Assembly (NCBI GenBank): GCA_965240325.2
Contig: OZ251234.1
Span: forward strand, 1,612,001 to 1,676,000
Reading direction: 5' to 3'
Length of the DNA: 64,000 nucleotides
Source: Rebecca billardiae RCC1528
Taxonomy: Eukaryota > Haptophyta
Below, piece after piece: positions 52,719 to 63,768 of this stretch. Under the pieces are notes generated by a model, which was not told the origin of the DNA, made no database searches, and saw nothing but the letters and a program-made list of their open reading frames with translations. Numbering within the stretch: the stretch's first letter is position 1; each line of letters opens with the position of its first letter. The translations under genes and the position numbers were made by a program.

Positions 52719-55086
52719 ATGCCCCAAGGCGGGGGGCGAGTCAGCGTGCGCCCACCGATGGAAGCGCCGCGCCCCGCGGCCGACGCCGAGAAGAGCAGCG
52801 TCCCGTCCGCCGCGCCGCCCGCGCCGATCAGCGCGTGGCAGGGCGCCACGCCCGCCGCCGCCGAGCAGCCGCTCGCGCGAGCGGGCAGCCTCTCGCACAA
52901 GTCCCTCTCGGTGAACGTGGGCAAGGCGGGCTCGAGGGCGCTGGCGGAGGCGCAGACGCCACCGGGCGAGACGCGGCGCATCGTCTCCTTCCGCAGCTCG
53001 AACCACTCGAGCCCCGAGCCGCGCACGCACAGCCCGGGCCAGGAGCGGCCGGAGCGCACGCCGCGCGCGCCGGCCGGCGAGTCGGGCAGCAGCAAGCTCG
53101 CGCGCTGGCTCGCGCAGAAGCGCGCGGCGCGGGAGAACTCGCACGACTGGCACCAGCGCCACGCCAAGCACATCTTCACGCTCAACGTCGGCCTGCGCCT
53201 GTGGAACCGGTGGGCGTCGCTGCTCTCGGCTCTCGGGCTGCTCGCGCAGCTCATTGAGATCGAGTGCTCGATCTTCAATTACGAGGGGTGCAACCAGGCG
53301 GCGCGCACGGCGCTCAAGGCGGTGTGCTCGGCGTTCACGCTCGGCGCGGCGATCTGCCTCACCCAGTTCCACGTCGTGCGCATGCGCTGGCTGCGCGCGC
53401 GCGGCGCGCTCGGCCCGCGCGCCAACTTCCTCTCGTGGCGCGTGCTCAGGCCGTACCTGCTGGAGCTGCTCGTGCTGCTCGTGCACGCGCTGCCGGGCGT
53501 GGACATCTGGGTGGAGCTGAAGGAGGAGCTGCGCGTGCGCCGCTACCCGCTCGACGTCTTCTTCGCCGCGGCGATGCTCATCGGCCGCGCCGCCATCTTC
53601 CTGCCGCGGTACGTCTGGTTCCAGTCGTTGGTGTACAGCCTCGAAGCGTGGGTGCTGGCGGGCGTGGTCGGCGTCGACGTCACGCCGTGGTTCGCGTTCA
53701 AGGTGATGATCTACCTCGCGCCCTTCCAGTTCGTGAGCGCGGGGCTGCTCTTCACGCTGCTCGTCACCGCGTGGGGCGTGCGCGCCTTCGAGCAGTCCGA
53801 CGACACCGACTTTTGTGCGCGCGCGCGCTCGCGCCTTTGTCGGCCCGCGCCGAGCGCGCGCGCCGCAGCGCGCTCGAGCGCCGCGCGCCGCGTGGCAGCG
53901 CGCAGCGCGCCCGCCGCGCGCGCCCCGCTGACGCACGCGCCGCCCTGCCGGGCTGCGCCCGCGCCCCCGCGTCGGCGGCGGCGCCGCGCGCACAGTCGTC
54001 TCCGCCGTGTACTACTCCGTGTACACCGTGCTCGGCGGCAACTACGCGGCGGTCACGCGCGTTGGTCAGGTGTTCACAGTCGCGGGCGGGCTGTCGGGTG
54101 TGTGTCTGGTGTCTCTGCTCACCGCGGCGCTGATCCAGCAGCTCGAGCTCGAGCCGGCGGAGGAGCGGATCGTGGACGCGGTGGTGGGCAACTCGATCCG
54201 CAAGGACATGCTGCACGCGCAGATCTCGCTCATCCAGTGGTCGTGGCGCCGCCACTTTGTGCAGCGGCTTGAGCTTGAACCGGAGCTGCGCGCGCGCTGG
54301 GCGATCATCGAAGCCTCGGCCATGCCGCCGGGGATGCAGCCGCGCGCGTTCCTCGGCCGCCGGCTGCCGTCGGCGCGCTCGACGCTGAGCATGGCGCAGG
54401 CGGTGACGCTGAGCCCGAAGAAGCGCTCCTCCTCCAAGCGCACCACGCGCGCCTCCGTCTCCTCCGCCGCGGTGCGCGGCGTGACGCAGGGCATGGACAC
54501 CTACGCTTTCATGCGGCTGCCGCTGTCCGCCAAGGATGTGCAGGCGACGCGCTACTACACGTTCTATCTGGGCGAGTTCCGCCGGCTGCGGCGCACGCTG
54601 AAGGGGATGCACACGACGCGCGGCGGGCTGGGCGGCGGCGGCGAGGCGCTGCCGCTGCGCCCCGCTGCGGCGCGCGACGGCCGCGACGCCGAGCTGGATA
54701 CGCTGCGCGCCGAGCTGGCCACCGTTGTCGCGTCCGTGCACCAGCTGAGCACGGATTTGCATGTCGCGCTCAAGATGATCGGCAGGCAGTCGAAGGCGCT
54801 GACGAGGGCGCTGGGCGTGGACGACGCGACGGTGGAGGAGTCGCTGCAGCGCGCCGCGCCGATCCGCCGCGCGTACCACGCGCAGCGCTCGCCGCGCCCG
54901 TCGCACGAGGCGGGCGGCGCGCCTGCCGCGCCCGCCGCTGACGCCCCCGCGCCGCCGGGTGCGGTGCGCAGCAGCGCCGACGGCGCGGCGGGCCCCGGCC
55001 CAAGCCGCCAACGTGGTCGGGGCTCGCACGCCGCCGGCGAGCGTGGCTCGGCGTCGTCTGCGCGCAGTGTCGAATCGCTCAGATAG
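52719..55086 (+). CDS. SK-like (calcium-activated) potassium-channel-family protein without GYG filter
   Basis: Two exons, 52719-53814 and 53996-55086 (phase 1), 728 residues; a later ATG at 52758 is an alternative start. After a Ser/Pro-rich N-terminus there are five hydrophobic segments at about 160-186, 195-224, 243-263, 275-315 and 324-357 (S1-S5). The exon junction gives FFVSAVYYSVYTVLGGNYAAV as pore region, then S6 (GLSGVCLVSLLTAALI). Next comes QLELEPAEERIVDAVVGNSIRKDMLHAQISLIQWSWRR, which lines up with the calmodulin-binding domain of SK channels (KLELTKAEKHV...). A late coiled coil is likely at about 590-620 (ELATVVASVHQLSTDLHVALKMI). The GYGD filter is replaced by GGNY, so K+ selectivity is doubtful. 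The tail is disordered. Head to head with the AP-1 gamma gene. Confidence 0.75.
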
Positions 55087-55258
55087 GGGCTGGCCCGCCG
55101 GCAACAGCAGCTAGACACTCCGCAGCCGGGTTCGTCAAGTTAGTTCGCAGTGGCCTCTTCCGCGTGCACCTGGCCAGTCTGGCAGCTTCGCGAAAAAGTA
55201 CCGGGCGGGCGGAGCCACCGGACGTCAAGTCAAGCCTTCCGCCGCCCGCGCGCGTCCA

Positions 55259-58200
55259 ATGGACGACGAGTTTGCCGCGCTCACGCGGCGCCTGGGCGCC
55301 TCGACGGATCCGTACGAGCAGGGCGAGGTGGCGAACGCGGTGTACGACGCGTGGTTCAAGCGCGCCGCCGCGTACGCCAAATCCGTCGGCAGTGCCGCGC
55401 AGCTCGGCCCGCGCGACGCGGTCCGTGAGATAGCGGCCGCCACGCGCGCGGCGCTCAGCGTGCTCTCGGGCGGCGACGCGGAGCCGAGCGTGCTGCTCGA
55501 GGCGGACGACTTCGTCGCGAACTCGCTCCTCGAGGCCTTCGCCAAGGTGCTCTCCCTGCTGCGCACCAAGCCCAAGTTCTTGCACGTGAGCGCGAGCGCG
55601 GACGGCGCCCCGCTGACGGACTGGCTCGAGGGCGCAGCGCTGCGCCGGCTGGAGGGCGTGGCGTACGCACCGCACGCGCGCTCGACGAATCGGACGGCTG
55701 CGCTGCGCGCGCTCGTCCCGCTCCTCGAGCTCGGCGCGGCCGTGCGCGAGCAGCGCGCGGCGGGCGCGGCGGGCGCGGCGGGCGCGGCGCTGGCCGCCAG
55801 CTCGGCGCGCGGCATCGACCTTCGACTCGAGCCGCTGGTGGCGCTCGCGCTGGGCGCGTCGAGCGAGTACATGCTCGTGCAGGCGGCGCTCGAGCTGCTC
55901 CGCGCGCACGCGCGCCTCCTCGACGCCGCGCCCGCCGGCGCGGACGCCTCCGCGCGCGAGCGACTGCTGACGCTCGTCGCGCGTGCTCTCACGCCCACTG
56001 ACGACGCTGGCGGTGTGCTGCGCCTCTTCTGGTCGCTGCGCGCGCTCGAGTCGGAGGCGGCGGTGCGCGAGCTGGTCGCGCGGCTCGACGCCGAGCGCGG
56101 GCCGTCCGCCGCCAACTCCGCCGCCAACTCCGCCGAGCTCGCGCAGATTGCCGGCACGCGAGCGCTCGATGGGTCGCGCGGCGCGCCCGCGCCGCGCTCG
56201 CTCGCGCGCGCCGTCCTCGAGTCTCTGAACGAGTACGCGCGCGACGTGGAGACGGAGCTGAGCGCGCGCGAGGCCGAGCGTACGCGCGCGCACCTGTGCC
56301 AGCTGCTCGACGTCTCGTGCGCGGCGGTCCATCGCCACGCCACGGGCACGGCGGCGGCGAGCGGCGGCGGCGGCGGCGGCTTGCTGGCCGCTGCGACGAG
56401 CGCCGCGCGCGCCGCGCTTGGCGGTGGCGCGCGCGGCTCGGAGGAGGGGCTGGGCGCGGAGTACGAGCACCCGGCCGTGGCGCTCGAGCTGCTTGACGCG
56501 CTGCTGCTCGCGACCGCCGGCTCGCCCGACGCCTGCGCGCCCTTCCTCGCGTGGGCGCTCGACGCGCGCGCGCGCACGCCCGGCACGCTCGGCTGCGTCT
56601 CAGGCGGGCCGGTGCGTTTGTACCGCGCGCGTGTGTGGCTGGAGCGGCTGCTGCCGTTCGTCGAGGCTCGGCTGGTGCGCATGTCGCTGCACGGCGTGTC
56701 GGGCGACCAGTCCGAGCAGGCCGTCGTCGACCTGCTCCACGACGGCGTGCGCGCGTGGTACTCGGGCCACGGCGGGACGGCAGGCTCGGCGTCCGCGGCC
56801 GCGCCGAGCGCCGCGCTCGGCGCGGCGCTGGTGCACGCGATGCTGGAGGCGATGCGCCGCGGGTACGTGGAGACGGAGCGCTTCCCGATGTACGCGGCGA
56901 TCGTGATCGGCGCGCACGCCTCGAGCGGCTCGCTCGCCTGGCTCGGCGCCGCGCTCTCCCCCGAGGTCTGCCACACGCACAAGGTGACGCGTGCGGTGAC
57001 TGAGGTGGCGCTTCGACTGCTCGGCGCGAGCGTCGTCGGCGACGTTGACGACTCGCGCGTCGGCGTGGTGAGCGCGGCGCAGCGGGCGGAGGTGCTGCGC
57101 GTGGTCGCGACGGCGGGCTCGGCCGCCGGCTTCGCCACGCTCGCGCAGCTCGCCAAGGCCGACGCCGCCCTCCTCCTCGGCATCGACGGCGGGCTGCAAG
57201 TGGCCGTCGCGGGCGCTGACGCGCGGCTGCGCGCGATGGCTAAGGTGCAGCAGCGCTGGACGGCTGAGCTCGACGCGATGAGCGACTTCTTCACGGCGCT
57301 CGCGCCGCACGCGTCGGCGGAGGACGCGGTCACGCTGCTCGACGCGTGGCTCCGCGCCGCCGCCGTCGCCCTCCGCGCCCCCGACGACGACGTCTTCGCT
57401 TCGCTGCTGCAGCGCGCGCCCACCGCCGCGCCGCCGCCGCTTGCCCTTGCGGTCGAGGCACTGCGCGTGTGCGGCGAGCACACGCGCTGCGCGATCGCCG
57501 CGCTGTACCCGACGCTCTGCCTCGCGGACTCGAGCTCGACCGTGCGCGCCGCCGCCCTCTCCGCCCTCGCCGGCTTCCCCGCCCTCGTCCAGCAGCACGC
57601 GGTGCGCGCACGCCGCGGCCGAGCGCGCGCGTGGCGCGAGCGCACCGCCGCGCGCGTGCGCGCGCGCGCCGCGCTGCACACAACCCCGTCGGCGCCCCGC
57701 GCCACGCGGCGGCGTGCGCGTGCGAGCTCATCTGCCTGCCTCTCCTTCTCTCTGTGCGTGCGCGCGCGCGCGCGCGCGTACGCCGGCGCGTGTGCCGCGC
57801 GCAGGCGCTTGTCCTCAGCGCGACCGAGACGCCGAGCTCGCGCGCGCGCGACTGGTCCGGCTGTCCCCGCGAGTGTCGGCTTGACGAGCTTGAACTGGCA
57901 CTCGCCGGCGCGCCGTCGCTCGGTTTGCTGGGGGCGACGCACGCGGCGGCGCTGCCGGCCGCGCTCTCGCGCCTCGCGTCGTACGTCGCGCTCACCGCGC
58001 TCAACGACGCGCAGAGCGCGCCGGCCGACGTCGTGCTCGACGCCCTGCGCCGCGTCGCGTGCGAAGCCGACCCCGCTGCTTTGGGCGAGCACCTTCGCAC
58101 CGCCGCGGGCGCGAGGGACCTTGGTGAGATCGGCCGAGGGCTGGCTGAGTGGCCTGCGCTCGCGCGCGCGCGCGCCGCGGCCGCGGCCGAGCACGCGCGC

Positions 58201-59447
58201 ACCACGCAGCCGCTGCTGGCGCACAGCACGCCCGTCGCGCTCGGCACGCCTGTCGCCATCGCCGCCCCGCTCGGCCGCGCGGCCGAGCCGGCCGCGCCGA
58301 GCGCCGCCGCCAAGGCGCAGGTGACCTCTGCGGGCACGGCCTCCGCGGCCGCCGAGCCGGCGCTCAAGCAGCGGCCGGCCGTGGCTTCCAGCGCGCCCGC
58401 GCTCGCGGCGAGCGCGGGCGCGCGCGGCGCGCCGGCGGACGAGCGCGCGCGGTCGCTTCTCGATGAGGCGCGCGCGTTCGCGCAGGCCGGGCAGCCCGTG
58501 GCGGCGATGCGGTCGTGTGCGCGCGCGCGCGCCACCGACGCCTCCGCCTTCGCGCTCGGCGGCGGCGCCGAGCTCGTGAGCGGCACCGTGCTCCCAGCGC
58601 TCCGCGACACGTGCCTGCCAGCGCCCGCGCCCGCCGCGGCCGCCGCGAGCGCACGCGGGAAGCCCGGCACCGTCCCGGCCTACAGCGAATCTCAGCTGGC
58701 GAGATACGATGCGCACGTGTCTCTCTTGCGAGAGGCGCGGGCGCTCTTCCCGGCGGAGGCGGAGGCGGTGCTGCAGCCGGCGGCGCGGATGGCGGACCTC
58801 GCCGCGGCCGCGGTGGAGCACAAGCTCGCTCGGGGCGACGCGGCCGGCGCGCGGCTGTGGATGACCAAGAAGGGCGTGCACGCGCCCAGCCTTGCGGCGC
58901 GCGTGGCCGAGGCCGAGCGCGGCGCCGCGCCAGAGGCGGCGGCGCCTCGAGCCGCCGCACCCAACGCTGCCGCCGCGAGCGCCGCGAGCGCTCTTGCCTC
59001 GGCCGCGTCGGCGACCGCGCGCGCCGTGCGCAACGCCACGGCGGCGCGGCCGCGCGCGCAGGGCCCTCCGGAGTACGCGCAGCTGTCGTCGCTCGAGGAC
59101 ATGCTGCTCGCGCTGCCGCCTGTGCCGCCGGACGCGCCGGCCAGCGTCAGCGCGGGCCCTGCGCGCGCGAGCACGCGCGCGCCGAGCCGATGGTGCGCGC
59201 GCGCGCCGTGCTCCGCCGGCGCACGCGTCGTCACCGCCAATGCTGCGACTCGCACGCGACAAGCCCACAGCAGCGCTCACCCCTGCGCGCCCGCGCGCCG
59301 CCGCACTGTGCCCGCGACCCCAGGGCGGCTGTCGAGCCGGCTGCGCCCAGGGCGCAATTGCCACCGCTGAGCGCGGCGGCATTGCCACGGCGGCTTGAGC
59401 CCGGGGAGGAGTCGACGGACGCCGAGTCAGGCCCCCTGCTCGCCTGA
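55259..59447 (+). CDS. Large HEAT/ARM-like helical protein, unknown function
   Basis: Three exons: 55259-57601, 57805-59192, 59324-59447; GT-AG junctions with phases 0 and 2; 1,284 residues ending EESTDAESGPLLA. From MDDEFAALTRRLG through about residue 780 it is continuously alpha-helical with repeated hydrophobic helix pairs (AALRALVPLLELGAAV, VALELLDALLLATAG, AALSALAGFPALVQQ), typical of HEAT/armadillo solenoids. The middle (about 930-990) is Ala/Pro-rich linker. Residues 1,000-1,200 return to helices (DERARSLLDEARAFAQAGQPVAAM; MADLAAAAVEHKLARGDAAGARLWM) that look TPR-like. No catalytic motif, signal peptide or membrane segment. I do not recognise the family; a scaffold or trafficking role is only a guess from the fold. 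Confidence 0.7.
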
Positions 59448-60371
59448 TGAGGGCCCGCCATCACGGATGAGATATCTAACGTCGTGCCATGCAACGGGTA
59501 GGCGTCAGAGTATCATCAGCAAGCTGACTGAGAGTAGCAGATCGGTCAGCAGCCAATGGCCACTGATGCCAGCAGTGTGAGCCTGAGCGCGTACGAGCCC
59601 GAGGTCGAGGTGGCGCAGCTGCAGTGCTCGAGGTGATTGCGCACTGCGCGCTCGACCCCGCCGAGCCCGCCGCGTGCGCCACCGCACCGCGCCCTCGTGG
59701 CGGACGGCGGCGCCCGGCGTGACGGCGTCCGCCGCCGGGCCGTGTGGGCGATGGCGCGCGGCGCGTGACCCGACGTACGCGGCGGCGCTCGGCCGTGCGG
59801 GCGCGCTCGCGCGGCTATGGGACTCGCTCGAGGGGGCGCTGTGCGCACTCGCCGCGCCGCCCCTGCCCGCCGCCGCCGCAAGCCGCAAGCCGCTCGCGCG
59901 CCGCGGCCGCGGCCGAGACGGGCGGCGGCGGCGCGGCGCGCGCCGCGGAGGCGCCGCTGCTCGGCCGCCGCGCGCGGCGCCGAGCGGCTTCTGCCTTCTC
60001 ATGCAGTCGGGTCGGGCGCGGCGCTGTGGCTGCTCTGCGCGCAGCGCGGCTGCGCACACAACGCGCGTGCGAGCTCGCGTGCACCCCCAGCGCCGCCGCC
60101 CGGCTGTCGGATCTTATGGCGCGCCGCTCTGCCTCAGCTGCGTTGCCGTTAGTTACACTGAGCCGAGCACTTGGCAGTCGGCTGGCGCGCCAGAGTGACT
60201 CGGCTGCACCGGGCGCATGCACCGCCCGACCGTCCGACCGTGTCGTCACAAGCCGGCTGCTGCTCACAAGCTGCGTGATTCGTGAAGAACGCGACGACTA
60301 CTGTAGCCACTAGGGCCGTGCGCTCTCTTAAACTTCGTTGTTCACTACCCGAAGATCGGCGTAGCCGATCA
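59448..60371. other. Unresolved region with coding-like patches
   Basis: An ATG at 59557 opens MATDASSVSLSAYEPEVEVA on the plus strand but stops at 59,633. Adjacent frames contain VLEVIAHCALDPAEPAACATA (about 59,620-59,690), DPTYAAALGRAGALARLWDS (about 59,770-59,830) and SHAVGSGAALWLLCAQRG (about 60,000-60,060). This could be a short multi-exon gene whose junctions I could not settle, or a decayed one. Confidence 0.3.
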
Positions 60372-62630
60372 TTATATATCACGGCTGTCGCAGTGGAGGG
60401 GTGGTGCTGTTGATGCAGCAGCAGCATCACTGCTGGTGCTCCACACGTAGACAGCGTGGGGCAGCACATGGCCAATCCACACATCCACCAGCGAGCACAA
60501 CTCGCCTTCGAAGGCGGGCTGTCCTGCCAGCTCGTAGCCGACGACGAGTAGCTCCACAGCGCGCTGCCGAGCGGCCAAAGGGAACTGGTGGTGCGCTGCA
60601 GGTGACCACGGTGCAGAGGCGGCGACGATCGCCAGCGCCGCGTCATGGCCGGGCTCGTGCTCCAGCGCGCACAGCGCATTGCTCAGAGCGGAGGGCTCGC
60701 CAGCGTGCGGGTTTGCGCCAGCGCGCAGCTCGCAGAGGGCCTCGGTCAGCGTCAGCTCATTGACGTGTTGGAGCCGCGTATTCCACGGGGCGGCTTGCGA
60801 CAGCCACTCGGCGATGGGCGAGGCGCAGGAGCCGGCCAAGGCGCGGCGGACTGCAGGGTCACCTGCGCCGTGCGAGCAGAGCAACCTCACGCAATCAAAG
60901 TGGCCAGCGCTGCACGCGAGCGCCAGAGCCGTCTGTCCTTCGTCCCAGTCATCCACGTCGATCTGCACGCCGGCCTCAACGAGCAGCCGAGCGCACTCGC
61001 TATGCCCTTTGACGCTCGCAAAGTGGAGTGGCCGCCGGCCGTAATCGGACACGCCCTCGGCATCGCCGCCAGCTTCGAGCAGCAGCCGGACGCATGCGTC
61101 CTCGCCGTAGGCGCTAGCAAGGTGCAACGGCAGCTCGCCGAGCTCGGTCTCGGCATTCACGTCCGCGCCCAGTTCAAGCAGGGCACGCGCGCACGTCTCG
61201 TGGCCGTTGGCGATCGCGACGTGCAGCGGCCTCCAGCCTCCGTCTCCATTCGCGGCAGAATCGAGAGCGACGCCGCCCTCGGCCAGCAAGCGCAAGCATG
61301 CCTCTTGGCCTTTGGCGGCGGCGATGAACAATGCGTCCTGGCCGTCCGCGCTCCTTCGGCTTGGGTCTGCGCCGTAGCAGATGAGTATGGAAGCAAGGTG
61401 GGCGTGGCCCAACCCGCACGCGAGGTGCAGCGGGGTGCGGCCGGCTTCGTCTGCGCAGTCCACCTCTGCGTGTCCGGTGCGCAGGAGCTCGTACGCGAGC
61501 GCGCCGGCGCCCACCGTCGCCACAACATGCAGCGGCGTCCAGCCGTCTTCGTCCGTGCAGCTGATGTCAGCCCCAAGGTCCACCAGCTTGACCACGCACT
61601 CGGTTTGCGCGTTGGCGCAGGCCGCGTGGAGTGCCGTCCATCCGTCATGCACGCAGTTGAGATCTGCCCCGCGCTCCGCAAGCACTCGAACGCACTCGCT
61701 GCGGCCGTAGATGCTCGCAAGATGCAGGGGCGGCCGCGCGTCTTCGACGGTCGCGCTGTCGAGTGCCGCGCCTCGCTCGAGGAGCAGCTGTGCGCACGTC
61801 GCGTAGCCCGTGGCGCACGCCATCTGCATCGGCGTCCACGAGCTCCTCGTGCGGCTCACACTCGCTCCGTGGTCGAGCAGCGCGCGCATGCACTCGAGCT
61901 GACCGTTGGAAACAGCCAAGTCGAGCGCCGTGCGCGAGTGCTCCTCCACGGCGCGCACGTCCGCGCCGTGATCAAGAAGGCAACGCACCGATGCGCTGCA
62001 TCCGAGGCTACCCGCCACGTGCAGCGGCGTTCGACCGTCTCGAGCCGCATGATTTGCGTCTGCGCCGCCCTGCAGAAGGAGCAGCGCGCATGCGCAGCCG
62101 TCGTCCGTCAACATGCACGCGAGATGAAGCGGCGTGAAGCCGAGAGCTGATGGGCAGTCAACGTCAGCTCCAAGGTCCGCCAGCGCGCTTAAGCACGCAG
62201 GGTGCTCGCCCGCCGATGCAAAGTGCACGGGCTGGAAGCCTTCATCATTCGCACAGCTCACCTTGGCGCCGTTCTCGAGCAACGCGCGCACGCAGGCCAC
62301 GTGGCCATTGCCCGCCGCGAGGTGAAGGGCCGTTTGGCCAGCACGGTCGGCGAGATCGGTTGCAGCGCCACGCGCTACGAGCACACGCAGGCACGCCTCG
62401 TGCCCGTCCGCGGCCGCCAGGTGCAAAGCTGTCTGCCCACAGCGCGTGGGCCGATCGACGTTCTTGCCGAGCGTAGCGAAGAGGTCCGTGAGCTCCGCCG
62501 AGCCCACGGCGCACGCGAAGTGCAAGAGAGTCACCTCTTGGGTCGGGTTGACGCCGCTCTCGTCGCCCGCTTGGCTTCGGTCGTCGCCGCTCATCGAGCC
62601 GTCGCGCCACTCGCGCGTGCGGCTGCTCAT
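60372..62630 (-). CDS. Ankyrin-repeat protein
   Basis: Intronless, 752 residues from ATG at 62630 (MSSRTREWRDGSMSGDD); ATG at 62594 is an alternative. Residues about 30-595 comprise roughly 16-17 ankyrin repeats of regular 33-residue spacing with strong consensus (GQTALHLAAADGHEACLRVLVARGA, GWTPLHVVATVGAGALAYELL, GRTPLHLACGLGHAHLASILI). The last ~150 residues (from IAEWLSQAAPWNTRLQH) are non-repetitive and helical with no family I recognise; it is not a SOCS or F-box motif by eye. No NTPase domain, unlike the ankyrin protein at 15,874-20,304. Its codon use is slightly less extreme in GC than its neighbours. Probably a cytosolic protein-interaction scaffold. Confidence 0.85.
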   Translation of the reverse strand: MSSRTREWRDGSMSGDDRSQAGDESGVNPTQEVTLLHFACAVGSAELTDLFATLGKNVDRPTRCGQTALHLAAADGHEACLRVLVARGAATDLADRAGQTALHLAAGNGHVACVRALLENGAKVSCANDEGFQPVHFASAGEHPACLSALADLGADVDCPSALGFTPLHLACMLTDDGCACALLLLQGGADANHAARDGRTPLHVAGSLGCSASVRCLLDHGADVRAVEEHSRTALDLAVSNGQLECMRALLDHGASVSRTRSSWTPMQMACATGYATCAQLLLERGAALDSATVEDARPPLHLASIYGRSECVRVLAERGADLNCVHDGWTALHAACANAQTECVVKLVDLGADISCTDEDGWTPLHVVATVGAGALAYELLRTGHAEVDCADEAGRTPLHLACGLGHAHLASILICYGADPSRRSADGQDALFIAAAKGQEACLRLLAEGGVALDSAANGDGGWRPLHVAIANGHETCARALLELGADVNAETELGELPLHLASAYGEDACVRLLLEAGGDAEGVSDYGRRPLHFASVKGHSECARLLVEAGVQIDVDDWDEGQTALALACSAGHFDCVRLLCSHGAGDPAVRRALAGSCASPIAEWLSQAAPWNTRLQHVNELTLTEALCELRAGANPHAGEPSALSNALCALEHEPGHDAALAIVAASAPWSPAAHHQFPLAARQRAVELLVVGYELAGQPAFEGELCSLVDVWIGHVLPHAVYVWSTSSDAAAASTAPPLHCDSRDI

Positions 62631-62754
62631 GGCTCCACTGGTCAAGCGTGGCCCACCGGTCGCTCGTCCAAGATTTCTTTGGTCCAATGCTCACGAGCGC
62701 GCAGCGCCTCGACAATTTTGCGGGCGCGGCCGCGATTCGATCCGCGAAAAGATT

Positions 62755-62773
62755 TTATTCGATATTCGAATAA
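62755..62773. repeat. 19-bp AT-rich palindrome upstream of the ankyrin gene
   Basis: TTATTCGA-TAT-TCGAATAA: 8-bp arms with a 3-nt centre, 125 bp upstream of the ankyrin-gene ATG. It could be a transcription-factor site; its function is unknown. Confidence 0.6.
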
Positions 62774-63096
62774 GAGCGTCGAGGACCCTAACTATAAAGC
62801 TAAGCCTAAGGGTCTTCGCGATCACAGTCACAGTGTTTGAGGCGCGCGCTCACCTCAGCAGCTCTTCGTAGAGTTGCAGGCCGCGTCGCACTCGGCACGG
62901 TGACACCCTGGAGGCTAGCTACCAAAGTTGACACTGGCCAGTGCGCAGCATGCGCTCGTCCGGCCCGCGCGGCAGCTGTGCCCGCCGTTCCGCCGGCAGC
63001 CGCCGCGCCGCTGCGACCCATGCGAAGGCACTATCCAACATATCCAGCAGCGATACGGCGCTCGCCACGCAGGGTCGCCCAGCGCCCGTTGGCCAC

Positions 63097-63516
63097 TCAC
63101 ATCGTGGTGCAGAATGACACGCCCTGGCACTCCTCGCAACGGTACCACTGCGCCGTCTGAGGCCGAGCGTTCGGCCGGCGGGTGAACTCGCGCCCGCAGC
63201 CGCGGCAGATGGCCACGCCGGCTTGGGGCGCGGGCTGGCCATAGACTACGGTGCTCGAAGGCTGCTCGGCAGCCGCCGCCTGCACGTACGCTGGCGGCGG
63301 CGGCCCAGCGGGTGTAGAGCCCGCGCCAACCACTTGTCCCGCCGCGACCGGGATGGCAGGCTGTGGCGCCACATGCGGCACGTTGATGACGAACTCGTCG
63401 CCAGGTGCGAGCCCGGCGGGGATGGTGACGTTGAAGAGCTGGGAGTTGTGCGTAATCTGCATCGTGTCGCCGCCCTGCTGGCCCTTCGGAACCTTTACGG
63501 TGAGCGAATCTGCCAT
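63097..63516 (-). CDS. Small protein with tandem beta 'PAG..PGD' motifs and C-terminal zinc ribbon
   Basis: 139 residues from ATG at 63516. The N-terminal 50 residues (MADSLTVKVPKGQQGGDTMQ; LFNVTIPAGLAPGDEFVINV) show the VxVPxG...GxxxxV and IPAGLxPGDxF pattern seen in many uncharacterised algal and diatom proteins. A Pro/Ala/Gln linker follows. The last ~40 residues carry paired cysteines CRGCGREFTRRPNARP and YRCEECQGVSFC, spaced as a zinc ribbon. Role unknown; binding of a partner protein or nucleic acid through the ribbon is plausible. It is head to head with the CEP164-like gene, 252 bp apart. Confidence 0.6.
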   Translation of the reverse strand: MADSLTVKVPKGQQGGDTMQITHNSQLFNVTIPAGLAPGDEFVINVPHVAPQPAIPVAAGQVVGAGSTPAGPPPPAYVQAAAAEQPSSTVVYGQPAPQAGVAICRGCGREFTRRPNARPQTAQWYRCEECQGVSFCTTM

Positions 63517-63768
63517 CGCGTCCGTCCGAAAGGAGGGAGGGGAGGCGTCTCGGTGTCCGCCGTGTCCAGAGCTCCACCGCCTGCCGAGCGGTGGGTCCAG
63601 AAGTTTCCGCCGCGTTCCTTCCTTTCGGCTTCGCTACCGGGAGGTCCGGTGTGTCAAGAGCGCCAAGCTCCAAAGCGGTGTGTGTGTCCGGCGGTTTGGC
63701 TCTGCGTTGGCCAGGTCTGGGTCATTTGAAGAGGGCGGCAAGGCACCGTCGCCCGGCATCGCGCCGCG

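Noticed and set aside
52710-53993. 427-codon minus-strand frame opposite the SK-like channel
   Set aside because: Basic low-information antisense frame; the plus strand has clear membrane segments and a phased intron.
55225-59388. 1,387-codon minus-strand frame opposite the HEAT-like gene
   Set aside because: Ser/Arg/Ala-rich antisense of a high-GC gene that runs through both introns of the plus-strand gene; no domain.
60645-62150. 501-codon plus-strand frame opposite the ankyrin gene
   Set aside because: Antisense shadow; its apparent 33-residue periodicity mirrors the real ankyrin repeats.
62840-63673. 252-codon minus-strand frame covering the zinc-ribbon gene
   Set aside because: Different frame, no ATG-based domain; the 139-residue frame has clear Cys pairs and repeated beta motifs.
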